Assembly (NCBI RefSeq): GCF_000941055.1
Contig: NZ_CP007202.1
Location: 244,001 to 308,000 of the forward strand
DNA from: Siansivirga zeaxanthinifaciens CC-SAMT-1
GTDB lineage: Bacteria > Bacteroidota > Bacteroidia > Flavobacteriales > Flavobacteriaceae
Length of the DNA: 64,000 nt
Direction of reading: 5' to 3'
Shown here: positions 53,306 to 62,156 of the stretch, piece after piece
Numbering within the stretch: the first letter of the stretch is position 1
How the letters are laid out: each line of letters begins with the position of its first letter
The notes under the pieces: model-generated
Database searches by the model: none
Told to the model about the DNA's origin: nothing
Seen by the model: the letters and a program-made list of their open reading frames with translations, nothing else
Program-made: the position numbers and the translations under genes

Positions 53306-54937
53306 TTACACCAACATTGTAATTGGATTTTCAATATATCCTTTTAATGTTTGAAGGAATTGTGCTCCGGTTGCTCCATCAATCGTTCTGTGGTCGCACG
53401 CTAAAGATAACTTCATGGTGTTACCAACAACAATTTGTCCGTTTTTAACCACTGGTTTTTCAATAATATTCCCCACAGAAAGTATCGCTGAATTTGGTTG
53501 ATTGATAATAGATGTAAAGGTTTCTATACCAAACATTCCTAAGTTAGAAACTGTAAATGTACTACCTTCCATTTCTGCAGGTGTTAATTTTTTGTTTCTA
53601 GCTTTTCCTGCAAGATCTTTAACCGCAGCACCTATTTGAGGTAATGTTTGTTCATTTGCAAACTTAACAACTGGCACAACCAATCCATCTGGAACAGCTA
53701 CTGCTACACCAATATGAACATGGTTATTTAAACGCATTTTGTCTGCAAACCATTGCGAGTTTACTTGCGGATGTTTTTTTAATGCTAAGGCACAAGCCTT
53801 CACAACCATATCGTTATATGATATTTTAGTGTCTGGAATTGAGTTGAATTGATTTCGGAAAGCAATGGCATTTTCCATATCAAATTCTACTGTTAAATAA
53901 TAATGTGGTGCAGAAAATTTAGAATTGGTTAAAGCTTTTGCAATAGCTTTACGCATTTGTGAGTTTGTAACATCTTCGAAATCTTCTTGACCAGCAGGTA
54001 CAAATTTACCAACTGCTGCAGCACCTTGCGCAGGCACATAATTTTCTACATCAGACTTAACAATGCGACCATTTTCGCCAGACCCTTGTACTTGAGATAA
54101 GTTAATACCTTTTTCCTCTGCTATTTTTTTAGCTAAAGGCGATACAAAAATGCGGTCTCCAGAATTTCCTTTTGCTGGTTTAGTAGCTTTAGGAGCCTCT
54201 GCTTTTACAGGCGCTTTAGGAGTTTCTGCTTTAGGAGCTTCTTTTTTAACAGGAGCTTCCTCTTTTTTTGCAGGGGCTGTATTAGAAAAGTTTTTTGCTA
54301 CATCTGAAACATCTGTTCCTGCAGGGCCAATAATGGCCAATAAAGCATCTACTTTTGCAGACTCACCTTCATCTAAGCCAATATGTAATAAAGTACCCGA
54401 CTGGAATGATTCAAATTCCATCGTCGCTTTATCTGTTTCAATTTCAGCTAAAATATCGCCTTCTGATACGGTATCACCAACTTTTTTCAACCAAGTTGCC
54501 ACCGTTCCTTCTTCCATGGTATCACTTAAACGAGGCATGGTAACAACAATGACACCTTCAGGTAACTCAGGAGATGCATTAGACGCTTCTTCTTGGATAG
54601 TTGCTTCCTCTGAAGTTGATTGAGAAGCTTCTTTAGATGCTTCCTTTTTCTCTTCTTTAGGTGCGCCACCGCCATTTAATAAATCTGAAATATCTTCTCC
54701 TTCTTCACCAATTATAGCTAAAAGCTCATCAACTTTTGTTGTTTCACCCTCTTGAACACCAATATGAAGTAAGGTTCCTTCGTTAAAAGATTCGAACTCC
54801 ATGGTAGCTTTATCTGTTTCTATTTCGGCAAGTATATCACCTTCTTCTATCTTATCTCCTACTTTTTTTAACCAAGCCGCAACGGTTCCCTCTTCCATGG
54901 TATCGCTTAAACGCGGCATATTTACTACAATTGCCAT
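53306..54937 (-). CDS. pdhC: Pyruvate dehydrogenase complex dihydrolipoamide acetyltransferase (E2)
   Basis: A 543-residue E2 with two lipoyl domains (lipoyl lysines Lys43 and Lys170, both in ETDKATMEFES), each followed by Ala/Pro/Glu-Lys-rich linkers. An E3/E1-binding domain is at about 263-300 (FVSPLAKKIAEEKGI, GSGENGRIVKSDVE). The catalytic core occupies about 310-543 and ends with DHRTIDGATGAQFL, containing the active-site His and Asp. It transfers acetyl groups from E1 to CoA. It begins 3 bases after pdhA. A pdhB gene is not adjacent, so the E1 beta subunit is encoded elsewhere. Confidence 0.97.
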   Translation of the reverse strand: MAIVVNMPRLSDTMEEGTVAAWLKKVGDKIEEGDILAEIETDKATMEFESFNEGTLLHIGVQEGETTKVDELLAIIGEEGEDISDLLNGGGAPKEEKKEASKEASQSTSEEATIQEEASNASPELPEGVIVVTMPRLSDTMEEGTVATWLKKVGDTVSEGDILAEIETDKATMEFESFQSGTLLHIGLDEGESAKVDALLAIIGPAGTDVSDVAKNFSNTAPAKKEEAPVKKEAPKAETPKAPVKAEAPKATKPAKGNSGDRIFVSPLAKKIAEEKGINLSQVQGSGENGRIVKSDVENYVPAQGAAAVGKFVPAGQEDFEDVTNSQMRKAIAKALTNSKFSAPHYYLTVEFDMENAIAFRNQFNSIPDTKISYNDMVVKACALALKKHPQVNSQWFADKMRLNNHVHIGVAVAVPDGLVVPVVKFANEQTLPQIGAAVKDLAGKARNKKLTPAEMEGSTFTVSNLGMFGIETFTSIINQPNSAILSVGNIIEKPVVKNGQIVVGNTMKLSLACDHRTIDGATGAQFLQTLKGYIENPITMLV

Positions 54938-54940
54938 AGT

Positions 54941-55939
54941 TTATAATTTGTGTTGAATAAATGGATAATCTTGTTGTTCGTAAACCATATCGTAAAGTTG
55001 TTGTTTTTCCGGGAATGGCGATTCCTCTGCAAACTTTTCACATTCTGACACTAGGTCTTTAACACGATTATCAATTACTTTAATATCTTCTTCTGTTGCA
55101 TAATTCTTTTCAAGAAGAATGTCTTTAACTTGAGTAATTGGGTCTATCTTTTTATATTCTTCAACCTCTTCTTTTGTTCTATAGTGCTGTGCATCACTCA
55201 TTGAGTGACCTCTATAACGATACGTTTTAAGCTCTAAAAATGTAGGGCCTTCTCCACGACGTGCTCGCTGTATTGCTTCATCAAAAGCTTCAGCAACTTT
55301 CACAGGATTCATGCCGTCTACAGGTCCGCAAGGCATTTCATACCCTAAACCTAATTTCCATATTTCTGTATGATTTGCGGTACGCTCTACAGAAGTTCCC
55401 ATAGCATAACCGTTATTCTCACATACGAATACAACAGGAAGTTTCCATAACATTGCTAAATTGAAAGATTCGTGTAACGAACCCTGACGAGCAGCACCAT
55501 CTCCAAAACAGCATAGAGTTACCGCATCGCTACCATGATATTTATCACCAAAAGCCATACCAGCACCTAATGGAATTTGACCTCCAACAATACCATGGCC
55601 TCCGTAAAAACGAAACTCTTTAGAGAAAATATGCATAGAACCTCCCATACCATGAGATGTTCCTGTAGCTTTTCCATAAAGTTCTGCCATAACACGTCTA
55701 GGATCTACTCCCATACCGATAGGTTGCACGTGATTACGATAAGCTGTAATCATTTTATCTTTTGTCAAGTCCATAGCATGTAAAGCCCCTGCCAATACTG
55801 CTTCTTGACCGTTATATAAGTGAAGAAATCCTCTTACTTTTTGTTGTATGTATACTGCAGCTAATTTGTCTTCAAATTTTCTCCAGAATAACATGTCTTC
55901 GTACCATTTGAGGTAAACCTCTTTTGTGATTTTTTGCAT
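54941..55939 (-). CDS. pdhA: Pyruvate dehydrogenase E1 component, alpha subunit
   Basis: A 332-residue thiamine-diphosphate-dependent E1 alpha. The TPP/Mg motif is CFGDGAARQGSLHESFNLAMLW with the closing VCENNGYAMGTSVE. The phosphorylation-loop-like RYRGHSMSDAQHYRTKEEVE and the N-terminal YNGQEAVLAGALHAM, with GKATGTSHGMGGSMHIF, are typical of the alpha subunit. Together with E1 beta it decarboxylates pyruvate and acetylates the E2 lipoyl groups. The 212-base gap upstream holds a perfect -7 element and is otherwise AT-rich. Confidence 0.97.
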   Translation of the reverse strand: MQKITKEVYLKWYEDMLFWRKFEDKLAAVYIQQKVRGFLHLYNGQEAVLAGALHAMDLTKDKMITAYRNHVQPIGMGVDPRRVMAELYGKATGTSHGMGGSMHIFSKEFRFYGGHGIVGGQIPLGAGMAFGDKYHGSDAVTLCCFGDGAARQGSLHESFNLAMLWKLPVVFVCENNGYAMGTSVERTANHTEIWKLGLGYEMPCGPVDGMNPVKVAEAFDEAIQRARRGEGPTFLELKTYRYRGHSMSDAQHYRTKEEVEEYKKIDPITQVKDILLEKNYATEEDIKVIDNRVKDLVSECEKFAEESPFPEKQQLYDMVYEQQDYPFIQHKL

Positions 55940-55972
55940 CGACTAATATATAGGTTTTACTTAAGCGAAATA

Positions 55973-55980
55973 CAAAAGTA
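55973..55980 (-). promoter_or_regulatory. -7 promoter element of pdhA-pdhC
   Basis: CAAAAGTA on the plus strand reads TACTTTTG on the minus strand, a perfect TAnnTTTG, 34 bases before the pdhA start codon. Confidence 0.55.
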
Positions 55981-56151
55981 ATACATTGCTCTCTATTTGG
56001 AAAATGTTAAATTAATTAAAATGAAAAAAATATGAAATCAAAAAGTGTTTCGAAACAGTATTGAATAATTATTGTTTTTAATGTTTTTTTTGATGAAATA
56101 CCTATTAATCTAATTGATCATATAAGAAATCATTATAAACTTAAAAACAAA

Positions 56152-56634
56152 TCACAGTGAAGACTTATCAAAAATGAACGGCAGTAAAGTGGCAATTGAA
56201 TTTGATTTTAAAACTTTTCCTTGAACTCCCATAAAATAAATTTCAATAGGTGTTTTTTGTTTGACTTCATATTCTGCGATAGCCTGACGGCATGCCCCGC
56301 ATGGTGGAATTGGACTCGTGGTTTTTTGATTTTGTGAGGCGGCTGAAATAGCCAATTTTAAAATTTTAGCATTAGGATATTTTGATCCTGCGTAATAAAT
56401 AGCCGTACGTTCGGCACATAAGCCCGAGGGAAAAGCCGCATTTTCTTGATTATTGCCTGTTATTATTTCGCCATTATCTAAAAGTATTGCCGCCCCAACA
56501 AAGAAATTAGAATATGGAGCATAGGCCTTATCTCTTGCTTCAAAAGCATCCATCATTAAAGACTTTACTTCATCTGGCAACTCGTTTAAGCTTTCGTATT
56601 CGTATAATTTAGATTCTATCTTTATTTCTTTCAT
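56152..56634 (-). CDS. cdd: Cytidine deaminase
   Basis: A 160-residue tetrameric-type cytidine deaminase. Zinc ligands and the proton-shuttling Glu are visible: GLCAERTAIY (Cys73, Glu75) and PPCGACRQAIAEY (Cys112, Cys115). The substrate-binding segment is YSNFFVGAAILLDNGEIITGNNQENAAFPSG, seen here as VGAAIL and GNNQENAAFPSG. It deaminates cytidine and deoxycytidine in pyrimidine salvage. It sits between porV and pdhA on the minus strand, with a terminator just before it in the porV direction. Confidence 0.96.
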   Translation of the reverse strand: MKEIKIESKLYEYESLNELPDEVKSLMMDAFEARDKAYAPYSNFFVGAAILLDNGEIITGNNQENAAFPSGLCAERTAIYYAGSKYPNAKILKLAISAASQNQKTTSPIPPCGACRQAIAEYEVKQKTPIEIYFMGVQGKVLKSNSIATLLPFIFDKSSL

Positions 56635-56666
56635 AAAATTACGGTCGTTTACAAACGTTTTTAGAC

Positions 56667-56695
56667 AAAAAAAACTATTGCTAGTAGCAATAGTT
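56667..56695 (-). terminator. Rho-independent terminator between cdd and porV
   Basis: Perfect stem AAAACTATTGC / GCAATAGTTTT with loop TAGTA and T runs on both sides. It lies between the cdd start and the porV stop, so it would end the porU-porV transcript before cdd. Confidence 0.85.
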
Positions 56696-56724
56696 TTTCT
56701 TATAAGTTGATTAGTTATTTTATA

Positions 56725-57966
56725 CTAATACTCACGATATTCTCCAGCTCCAATATTAAAGGTTAACGAGAATCTTAAGGTATTTTCTAAAGGACTCTGC
56801 ACTTTAGATGCCGAGAACAAATAAGACAAATCAATGTTTACAATATTAGCTTTAAATCCTGCTCCTAACGACAGAAATTTTCTAGCGCCTTTATCTTCAC
56901 TTTCATTAAAGTAACCTGCTCTAAAGGCAAAAGAATCTTGGTAAACATACTCTGCTCCCAATGCCCAAGTGAATTCTTTTAACTCTTCACTAAAGCCATC
57001 GGGTGCATCTCCAAAAGATTGAAAAATACCCGATAAAAAACTAACATCTTGCGATTTTCCTGCTATAAGAACATCCGATCTTGTTTTGGTTCCTAGAGTA
57101 TCTTCTCCTTCTGTATACACACCATCATTATTATCGTCGGTATATTCATATTCATCACCTAATTTTGGAGGCGTAGGCACTAATAATTTCGCAACTTCGG
57201 CGGTAACCGATACTTTATTATATTGATCGAAAATAAAATCGAAACCAGCACCTAAACGCAAATTAGTTGGTTGAAAATTATCTTCGCCACCTTGGTCATA
57301 TTTAAACTTCGGACCAATATTTTGAAGTGCAAAACCCATTCTCCAACGTCCGTTAAAATCGGCATAAGCCTCTTCTTCACTTTGATAATATCCCGAGATA
57401 TCTACACCAAATGTGCTTGCAGGTGTAGCATCGCCATCAACCCCTGTTAACCTCAAATTAGATCTTAAATAGCGCATTGCTACAGACATTGCAAATTGAT
57501 CTGATAATCTTAAAGCATAAGACGCATCAATAGTCAACTCATTTGGACGTTGTATTAAGGCTTCAGAGAATTCATCGTTTCTAAATTCAATATCCCCTAA
57601 TGAAAAATAACGTAAACTGGCTCCAAAAGCACTACGTTCATCTAGTCTGTTAAAATAAGTTACATTTCCTAAGAAAATATCATTCACCAACTTACTTAAG
57701 TAAGGCGTATAACTTACACCTATACCCGATTTAGTTTCGGAAAAAGCATATTTTGATGAGTTCCATTGTTGTGAATAGGCATCAACCGATGTTGCTACCC
57801 CCATATCTCCCATGGCTGCTGCACGTGCATCTGAAGCTATTAAAACAAAAGGAATACCTGTGGTTATAACTCTTTTATCATTATTAGGAATGATAACTGT
57901 AGGATTTTGCGCTGTTATTTTTAAAGCAAATGTTATTGCTAAAATTAGTAAAAGTTGGTTTTTCAT
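56725..57966 (-). CDS. porV: Type IX secretion outer-membrane protein PorV (LptO)
   Basis: A 413-residue FadL-like outer-membrane barrel with a signal peptide (MKNQLLLILAITFALKITAQ). Family features: VLIASDARAAAMGDMGVATSVD after the signal, WNSSKYAF, and AMRYLRSNLRL, with a C-terminal strand ending in LTFNIGAGEYREY. PorV picks up T9SS cargo at the translocon and hands it to PorU. It lies downstream of porU (34-base gap) and has its own promoter inside the porU 3' end. Confidence 0.96.
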   Translation of the reverse strand: MKNQLLLILAITFALKITAQNPTVIIPNNDKRVITTGIPFVLIASDARAAAMGDMGVATSVDAYSQQWNSSKYAFSETKSGIGVSYTPYLSKLVNDIFLGNVTYFNRLDERSAFGASLRYFSLGDIEFRNDEFSEALIQRPNELTIDASYALRLSDQFAMSVAMRYLRSNLRLTGVDGDATPASTFGVDISGYYQSEEEAYADFNGRWRMGFALQNIGPKFKYDQGGEDNFQPTNLRLGAGFDFIFDQYNKVSVTAEVAKLLVPTPPKLGDEYEYTDDNNDGVYTEGEDTLGTKTRSDVLIAGKSQDVSFLSGIFQSFGDAPDGFSEELKEFTWALGAEYVYQDSFAFRAGYFNESEDKGARKFLSLGAGFKANIVNIDLSYLFSASKVQSPLENTLRFSLTFNIGAGEYREY

Positions 57967-57984
57967 GAATTAATTTTAATTTAA

Positions 57985-58014
57985 CAAATATATACCTTTA
58001 TTATAGGATTACAA
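57985..58014 (-). promoter_or_regulatory. Full-consensus promoter of porV within the porU 3' end
   Basis: On the minus strand, TTG (CAA at 58012-58014), a 19-base spacer and TATATTTG (CAAATATA at 57985-57992) match TTG-N17-23-TAnnTTTG. The -33 half overlaps the last codons of porU. Confidence 0.65.
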
Positions 58015-61000
58015 GTTTCTCTATTTTTTCTACTTTTTTATTTAAGATGTTAGATTGAACGGTTAATTTATAAATATAAACTCCTTTTCCTATTTTATCT
58101 CCAAAATCATCTCTTCCATCCCAAACAATATCTCGAGACAACGAACTATTAACAATACCGCCGCCTGTGGTTTGTCCGTTTAGCGTTCTTACAAGTTTAC
58201 CAGAAACAGTGAATATCTGTATAGAAACGTCTAAAGGCTCTGAACTATTGTGATTGAACCAAAATTCTGTATAATTTACAAACGGATTTGGGTAGTTTAA
58301 CACATTATTTATTACCAGCTCTTGATCTTGATCGTAAACAATAAATTGAATTTCGGCTGTTGAAGAATTATTGTAAACATCCCAGGCTTTAATCGTTAGC
58401 GTATGAAGTCCCGGACTTAAATCTCTAAACGGATAACTAACGATTCCTTTTTTATAATCGTCGACTTCGGTTTGATAATAATCGTTTAAAATAAAAGGAT
58501 TTGTTTCATCGCCATCTAAAATTGCGACAATATCATGACCAATACCACTTGCGGTATTAATTCCGTTTAAATCTTCTAACTTCACTAATAAAGTTGGAGA
58601 TTCGTTTGTGATTCCACCAGACACAAAATTCTCATCATTCATGTAGAGCGCTATCACTGGTCCGACATTATCCTCGGGAGCATCTTCATTTAAACCACCT
58701 ATTTTGATTGTATTTATATTCGCTCCGGTTTGATTTTCTGTAAGTGTTTCGTTTTTTGAATAAAAACTAACTTTTCCAAATCCTACGGGAATTCCAATGT
58801 CTTTTGGTACAATAAAATCAAATTCAAATTGCCCATTTTTAACCGATGCTTGACCTCTAAAAATAACCTCTCCAAGCGTTTTAAACTTTAACTTTACAAT
58901 TTGACCGTTTAGTCGGACATTATCATTAGCTAGAGTCTCTCTTTGAATTTCTTTATCGAAAATAGTTGTAGACAAGGTACCATTGTAATTGGTAAGCAAA
59001 TTTCCTGAAAGATCGGTAACTTCGCCTGCTAACTTAACATAACTTAAAGCCTTAATAGTATCATTATACTGCGCTATAGGCACTTCATTTATCTTTGTTA
59101 ATTTGATATTAGGTTTTGAAAAAGCTAATTTCATAGCTGGATCTCCAATAAAAAATATCAATCGTCTTTGGCTTTGACCAGAAATTAATGGGTTAATTTT
59201 TGTTAACCTCAATGCTTCAGCCATGGTTGGATATTCATAATCGTCATAGGAATCGTCATTACTATATGAAAATAGATATTGTCCCAATAAATTATTAAAT
59301 ATTATAGCAAAATTTACAAAAATCTGTCTGGTCGTAGTAATTAAACCTACAGCCCCGGCTTTTTTATTCCAATAGGTAAATTCTCCTGCTGTAGGTCTAA
59401 ACGGATTATCAAACTTTGTAAATTCACATGTTACAGCTACAAAACAATTTAGCTTGTTGAAGTTTCTTAATCCTTCAATATCTGTTTTTAAAAATATACG
59501 TTCTTCGGCCAAACCATCTTCACCACCATGCCCAAAATAATTAACTACCAACGCTCCACTATTTATAGCATTTACAAATTCTGTAGTTACCTTCGGGTAG
59601 CGTTCACCACCTGCTGAAAACTCTTGTTTAAAAGCATCCGAATGAATTTTAATTACGTTCATGAATGCTTTATTATTTGACACTAAATTACCAACATTAT
59701 CAGTTGTTTGCTGTAAAATACCTTCCCAATCTTCATCAACATCATCAGAAACAACAACAAATTTATTACGCCAACTTCCTAAGGCATCTTTATTGTAATA
59801 TGATTCTATTTTATCAACCAAATCTTTTGCTAAATTTGGAGAATCGACAATTATTCTTCCTACAGCAATATCTAGTTTATCACTTGTAGACATATTTCCT
59901 TCATTTTGATCCATCATACCATAAAAATCATCAGTAACAAATGAAGTTGCTTCATTAAAACTATTATAGGAATACCAAGAAGGTAAAATATTCGTGTTAT
60001 TATTTATTCTATCCTTATAATCAAAAGATACATCTCCAAATAAACATAAATATTTTACACGCTTTTCCGGTGTACTTGCATGATCGTAAACATATTTTAC
60101 AAAATTTCTTATAGCACCAATATCTTGATTACCAGTGCTAAATTCATTGTAAATTTCATCTAAACCTAAAACCTTAACATTTAAATTGTATTGATTTTTA
60201 TTTATTGTGGCTAAGCGTTCTGCTTGACTCAACATGTTATCTGGAGCAATGATTAAATAATCGATATCTTCAAATTCTCCTTGATTGTTTAAAAAAACAG
60301 TACCTTTTATGTTTTGATTATTTAGCGTTGTTTTGGAATCGAATTTAGGCTCGAAATAATCGTTTGGCGAAACGGCCAAATACGTTTTTGAAACCCCTAA
60401 ATTAGATTTGAATCTTAAACTTGAAACGCCTTCATTATTTTCAAGATTAGATATGTTATAAATATCTGTAACATCCCAAATTTCAGAAAGTTTCGAGGCA
60501 TTCTCAATGGTATATTCTCCAATACCCGATGTCGAAATTACATCTCTATTTTTAAATTCAAACTGTTTGTTATAAAACTTTAAAGCTCTTGTGGCTTCTA
60601 TTGAAATATAATCTAAATAAGCCAGAGAACTCGGATTTCCCTGATTATCGTAATTTAAACCAACAGAAATTTTGGAACTATTAACATCTATCAATCGGCT
60701 GTAAGAAGCTTCTGTTGCTAAATTAGGCTTGACAACACCTATCATTGTTAAATTTGCTAGCGGACTATCATTAACGGTTAATTGTATTGTAGATAATGAA
60801 GAGGCTGTTGTTGCTACAAATACTTTAATTGAAACTGGAATTGATGTTACTAAATCTGGAAAATCGAACTCAAAGGTTTTATTGGATTCTACATCAAAAC
60901 GATCGCCAAACCAACGTCGTCCTAAAAAACCAAGATTATAATCATCTTTTTCATGAAATTTATATTCTTGAAAAGTGTTAATTACAAGATCTACGGGCCC

Positions 61001-61894
61001 ACTTGGCTGAGAAAAAGGCTGTATGCGCTTTCCTAAGCCACCACTTACATTTATATAATAGTATGTTTTATCTGTGTAGCAGTTTATGTTTGTATTACTT
61101 ACTGCATCAAATCCATTGGGTCCTTGAGCGTAAAATAAAATATAATCTTCATTATCGAAAACACCATCGTTTTCACCAACAAATTTTATGGCGTTTTCCT
61201 GCACATCAAACGGATAAGGTTCTGAATTTGCATACGGAATCATACGACCACCATTACCAAATAACTTTATGTTTCTAGGATCTACATTGTTAACATTTAC
61301 ACCCAAACGCTGTAAAAATGATTTCGACAATTTAAACACCCCTGTAGTGTCTACGTAAAAACGAAACCATTCACCAGTGCTTAAAACCGAATTACTTAAG
61401 GCTTGTGTTCCGAATGTTTTATTAGTAAACTTATTCTTTTTCTGAAAAGAAATGCCTCCTTCAGAATAACTTAAAGTAAACGACACCAGTTTTTTATAAA
61501 CACCATTTTCGCCTTTTATAATTGGTGATATTTGAAAAAAAGCATACTGTTTTTCTCTGGCTAAAGAATTTTTTAAACTAAATTTTAATTCGTTTGGAAT
61601 GACTTCCTTTGATAAGTCTTTTAATGAAGATTCAGAGATATTCGAAAATATAATATTGGTAATTTTTACTGATGATTCATTAACATAAGAACGTGTTTCC
61701 CATTGATCGATAAAATTAAGACCCGAATCAAAATCAAAAGAAAAATGCGCATCAGAAAATGAGGGTACTTCTACCGAAAATCCTTCAAAAGCGATTTTTT
61801 TAGATGTTTGCCAATCTATACTATAACTCTTCTGTTGGCCAAAAGCAAAACCACAGGTTAAAAAAAATAATAAAAAAATATACTTGTTTTTCAT
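58001..61894 (-). CDS. porU: Type IX secretion system sortase PorU
   Basis: A 1297-residue gingipain-like (C25) protein with a signal peptide (MKNKYIFLLFFLTCGFAFGQ). The catalytic pair is His789 in YFGHGGEDG and Cys823 in VAVTCEF. The N-terminal pro/Ig-like part is long, and the C-terminus carries an Ig-like/FlgD-like segment ending in the sorting-domain-like YPNPFVNYTEFWF ... GKGVYIYKLTV... KIEKLVIL. PorU removes C-terminal sorting domains from T9SS cargo and attaches the cargo to the cell surface. Length matches the F. johnsoniae protein. It is divergent from gldJ, with 262 bases between their starts. Confidence 0.97.
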   Translation of the reverse strand: MKNKYIFLLFFLTCGFAFGQQKSYSIDWQTSKKIAFEGFSVEVPSFSDAHFSFDFDSGLNFIDQWETRSYVNESSVKITNIIFSNISESSLKDLSKEVIPNELKFSLKNSLAREKQYAFFQISPIIKGENGVYKKLVSFTLSYSEGGISFQKKNKFTNKTFGTQALSNSVLSTGEWFRFYVDTTGVFKLSKSFLQRLGVNVNNVDPRNIKLFGNGGRMIPYANSEPYPFDVQENAIKFVGENDGVFDNEDYILFYAQGPNGFDAVSNTNINCYTDKTYYYINVSGGLGKRIQPFSQPSGPVDLVINTFQEYKFHEKDDYNLGFLGRRWFGDRFDVESNKTFEFDFPDLVTSIPVSIKVFVATTASSLSTIQLTVNDSPLANLTMIGVVKPNLATEASYSRLIDVNSSKISVGLNYDNQGNPSSLAYLDYISIEATRALKFYNKQFEFKNRDVISTSGIGEYTIENASKLSEIWDVTDIYNISNLENNEGVSSLRFKSNLGVSKTYLAVSPNDYFEPKFDSKTTLNNQNIKGTVFLNNQGEFEDIDYLIIAPDNMLSQAERLATINKNQYNLNVKVLGLDEIYNEFSTGNQDIGAIRNFVKYVYDHASTPEKRVKYLCLFGDVSFDYKDRINNNTNILPSWYSYNSFNEATSFVTDDFYGMMDQNEGNMSTSDKLDIAVGRIIVDSPNLAKDLVDKIESYYNKDALGSWRNKFVVVSDDVDEDWEGILQQTTDNVGNLVSNNKAFMNVIKIHSDAFKQEFSAGGERYPKVTTEFVNAINSGALVVNYFGHGGEDGLAEERIFLKTDIEGLRNFNKLNCFVAVTCEFTKFDNPFRPTAGEFTYWNKKAGAVGLITTTRQIFVNFAIIFNNLLGQYLFSYSNDDSYDDYEYPTMAEALRLTKINPLISGQSQRRLIFFIGDPAMKLAFSKPNIKLTKINEVPIAQYNDTIKALSYVKLAGEVTDLSGNLLTNYNGTLSTTIFDKEIQRETLANDNVRLNGQIVKLKFKTLGEVIFRGQASVKNGQFEFDFIVPKDIGIPVGFGKVSFYSKNETLTENQTGANINTIKIGGLNEDAPEDNVGPVIALYMNDENFVSGGITNESPTLLVKLEDLNGINTASGIGHDIVAILDGDETNPFILNDYYQTEVDDYKKGIVSYPFRDLSPGLHTLTIKAWDVYNNSSTAEIQFIVYDQDQELVINNVLNYPNPFVNYTEFWFNHNSSEPLDVSIQIFTVSGKLVRTLNGQTTGGGIVNSSLSRDIVWDGRDDFGDKIGKGVYIYKLTVQSNILNKKVEKIEKLVIL

Positions 61895-61958
61895 TGTTGA
61901 TGTAACGCAAATTAGGGCTTGATATTATTTAAAAATCTTGAAATTTTAATAATACGCA

Positions 61959-61966
61959 CAAAAATA
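61959..61966 (-). promoter_or_regulatory. -7 promoter element of porU
   Basis: CAAAAATA on the plus strand reads TATTTTTG on the minus strand, a perfect TAnnTTTG, 65 bases before the porU start. No -33 TTG is seen. Confidence 0.45.
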
Positions 61967-62094
61967 CAATAATAAATTATTTAATCATACGTTAATATGT
62001 CACAAAAGACAATCAAGACAAGCAAAAAACATCGTTGTAATGCCAAAAAATAAGATGAAATGCAGTTTTTTTTAGTCAAAATGTAAATAATTGC

Positions 62095-62123
62095 TTGTAG
62101 TATAAGGTTTAATTCTTATATTG
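62095..62123 (+). promoter_or_regulatory. Probable promoter of gldJ
   Basis: TTG (62095-62097), a 19-base spacer and TATATTG (62117-62123), one base short of TAnnTTTG. Its position, 34 bases before the ATG, is suitable. Confidence 0.4.
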
Positions 62124-62156
62124 CACCACCAAAACACTATTAGCTTACTTAAACGT

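Noticed and set aside
54150-54623. 157-codon open frame antisense to pdhC
   Set aside because: It mirrors the Ala/Pro/Glu-Lys-rich linkers and lipoyl codons of pdhC and has no signal, motif or start context of its own.
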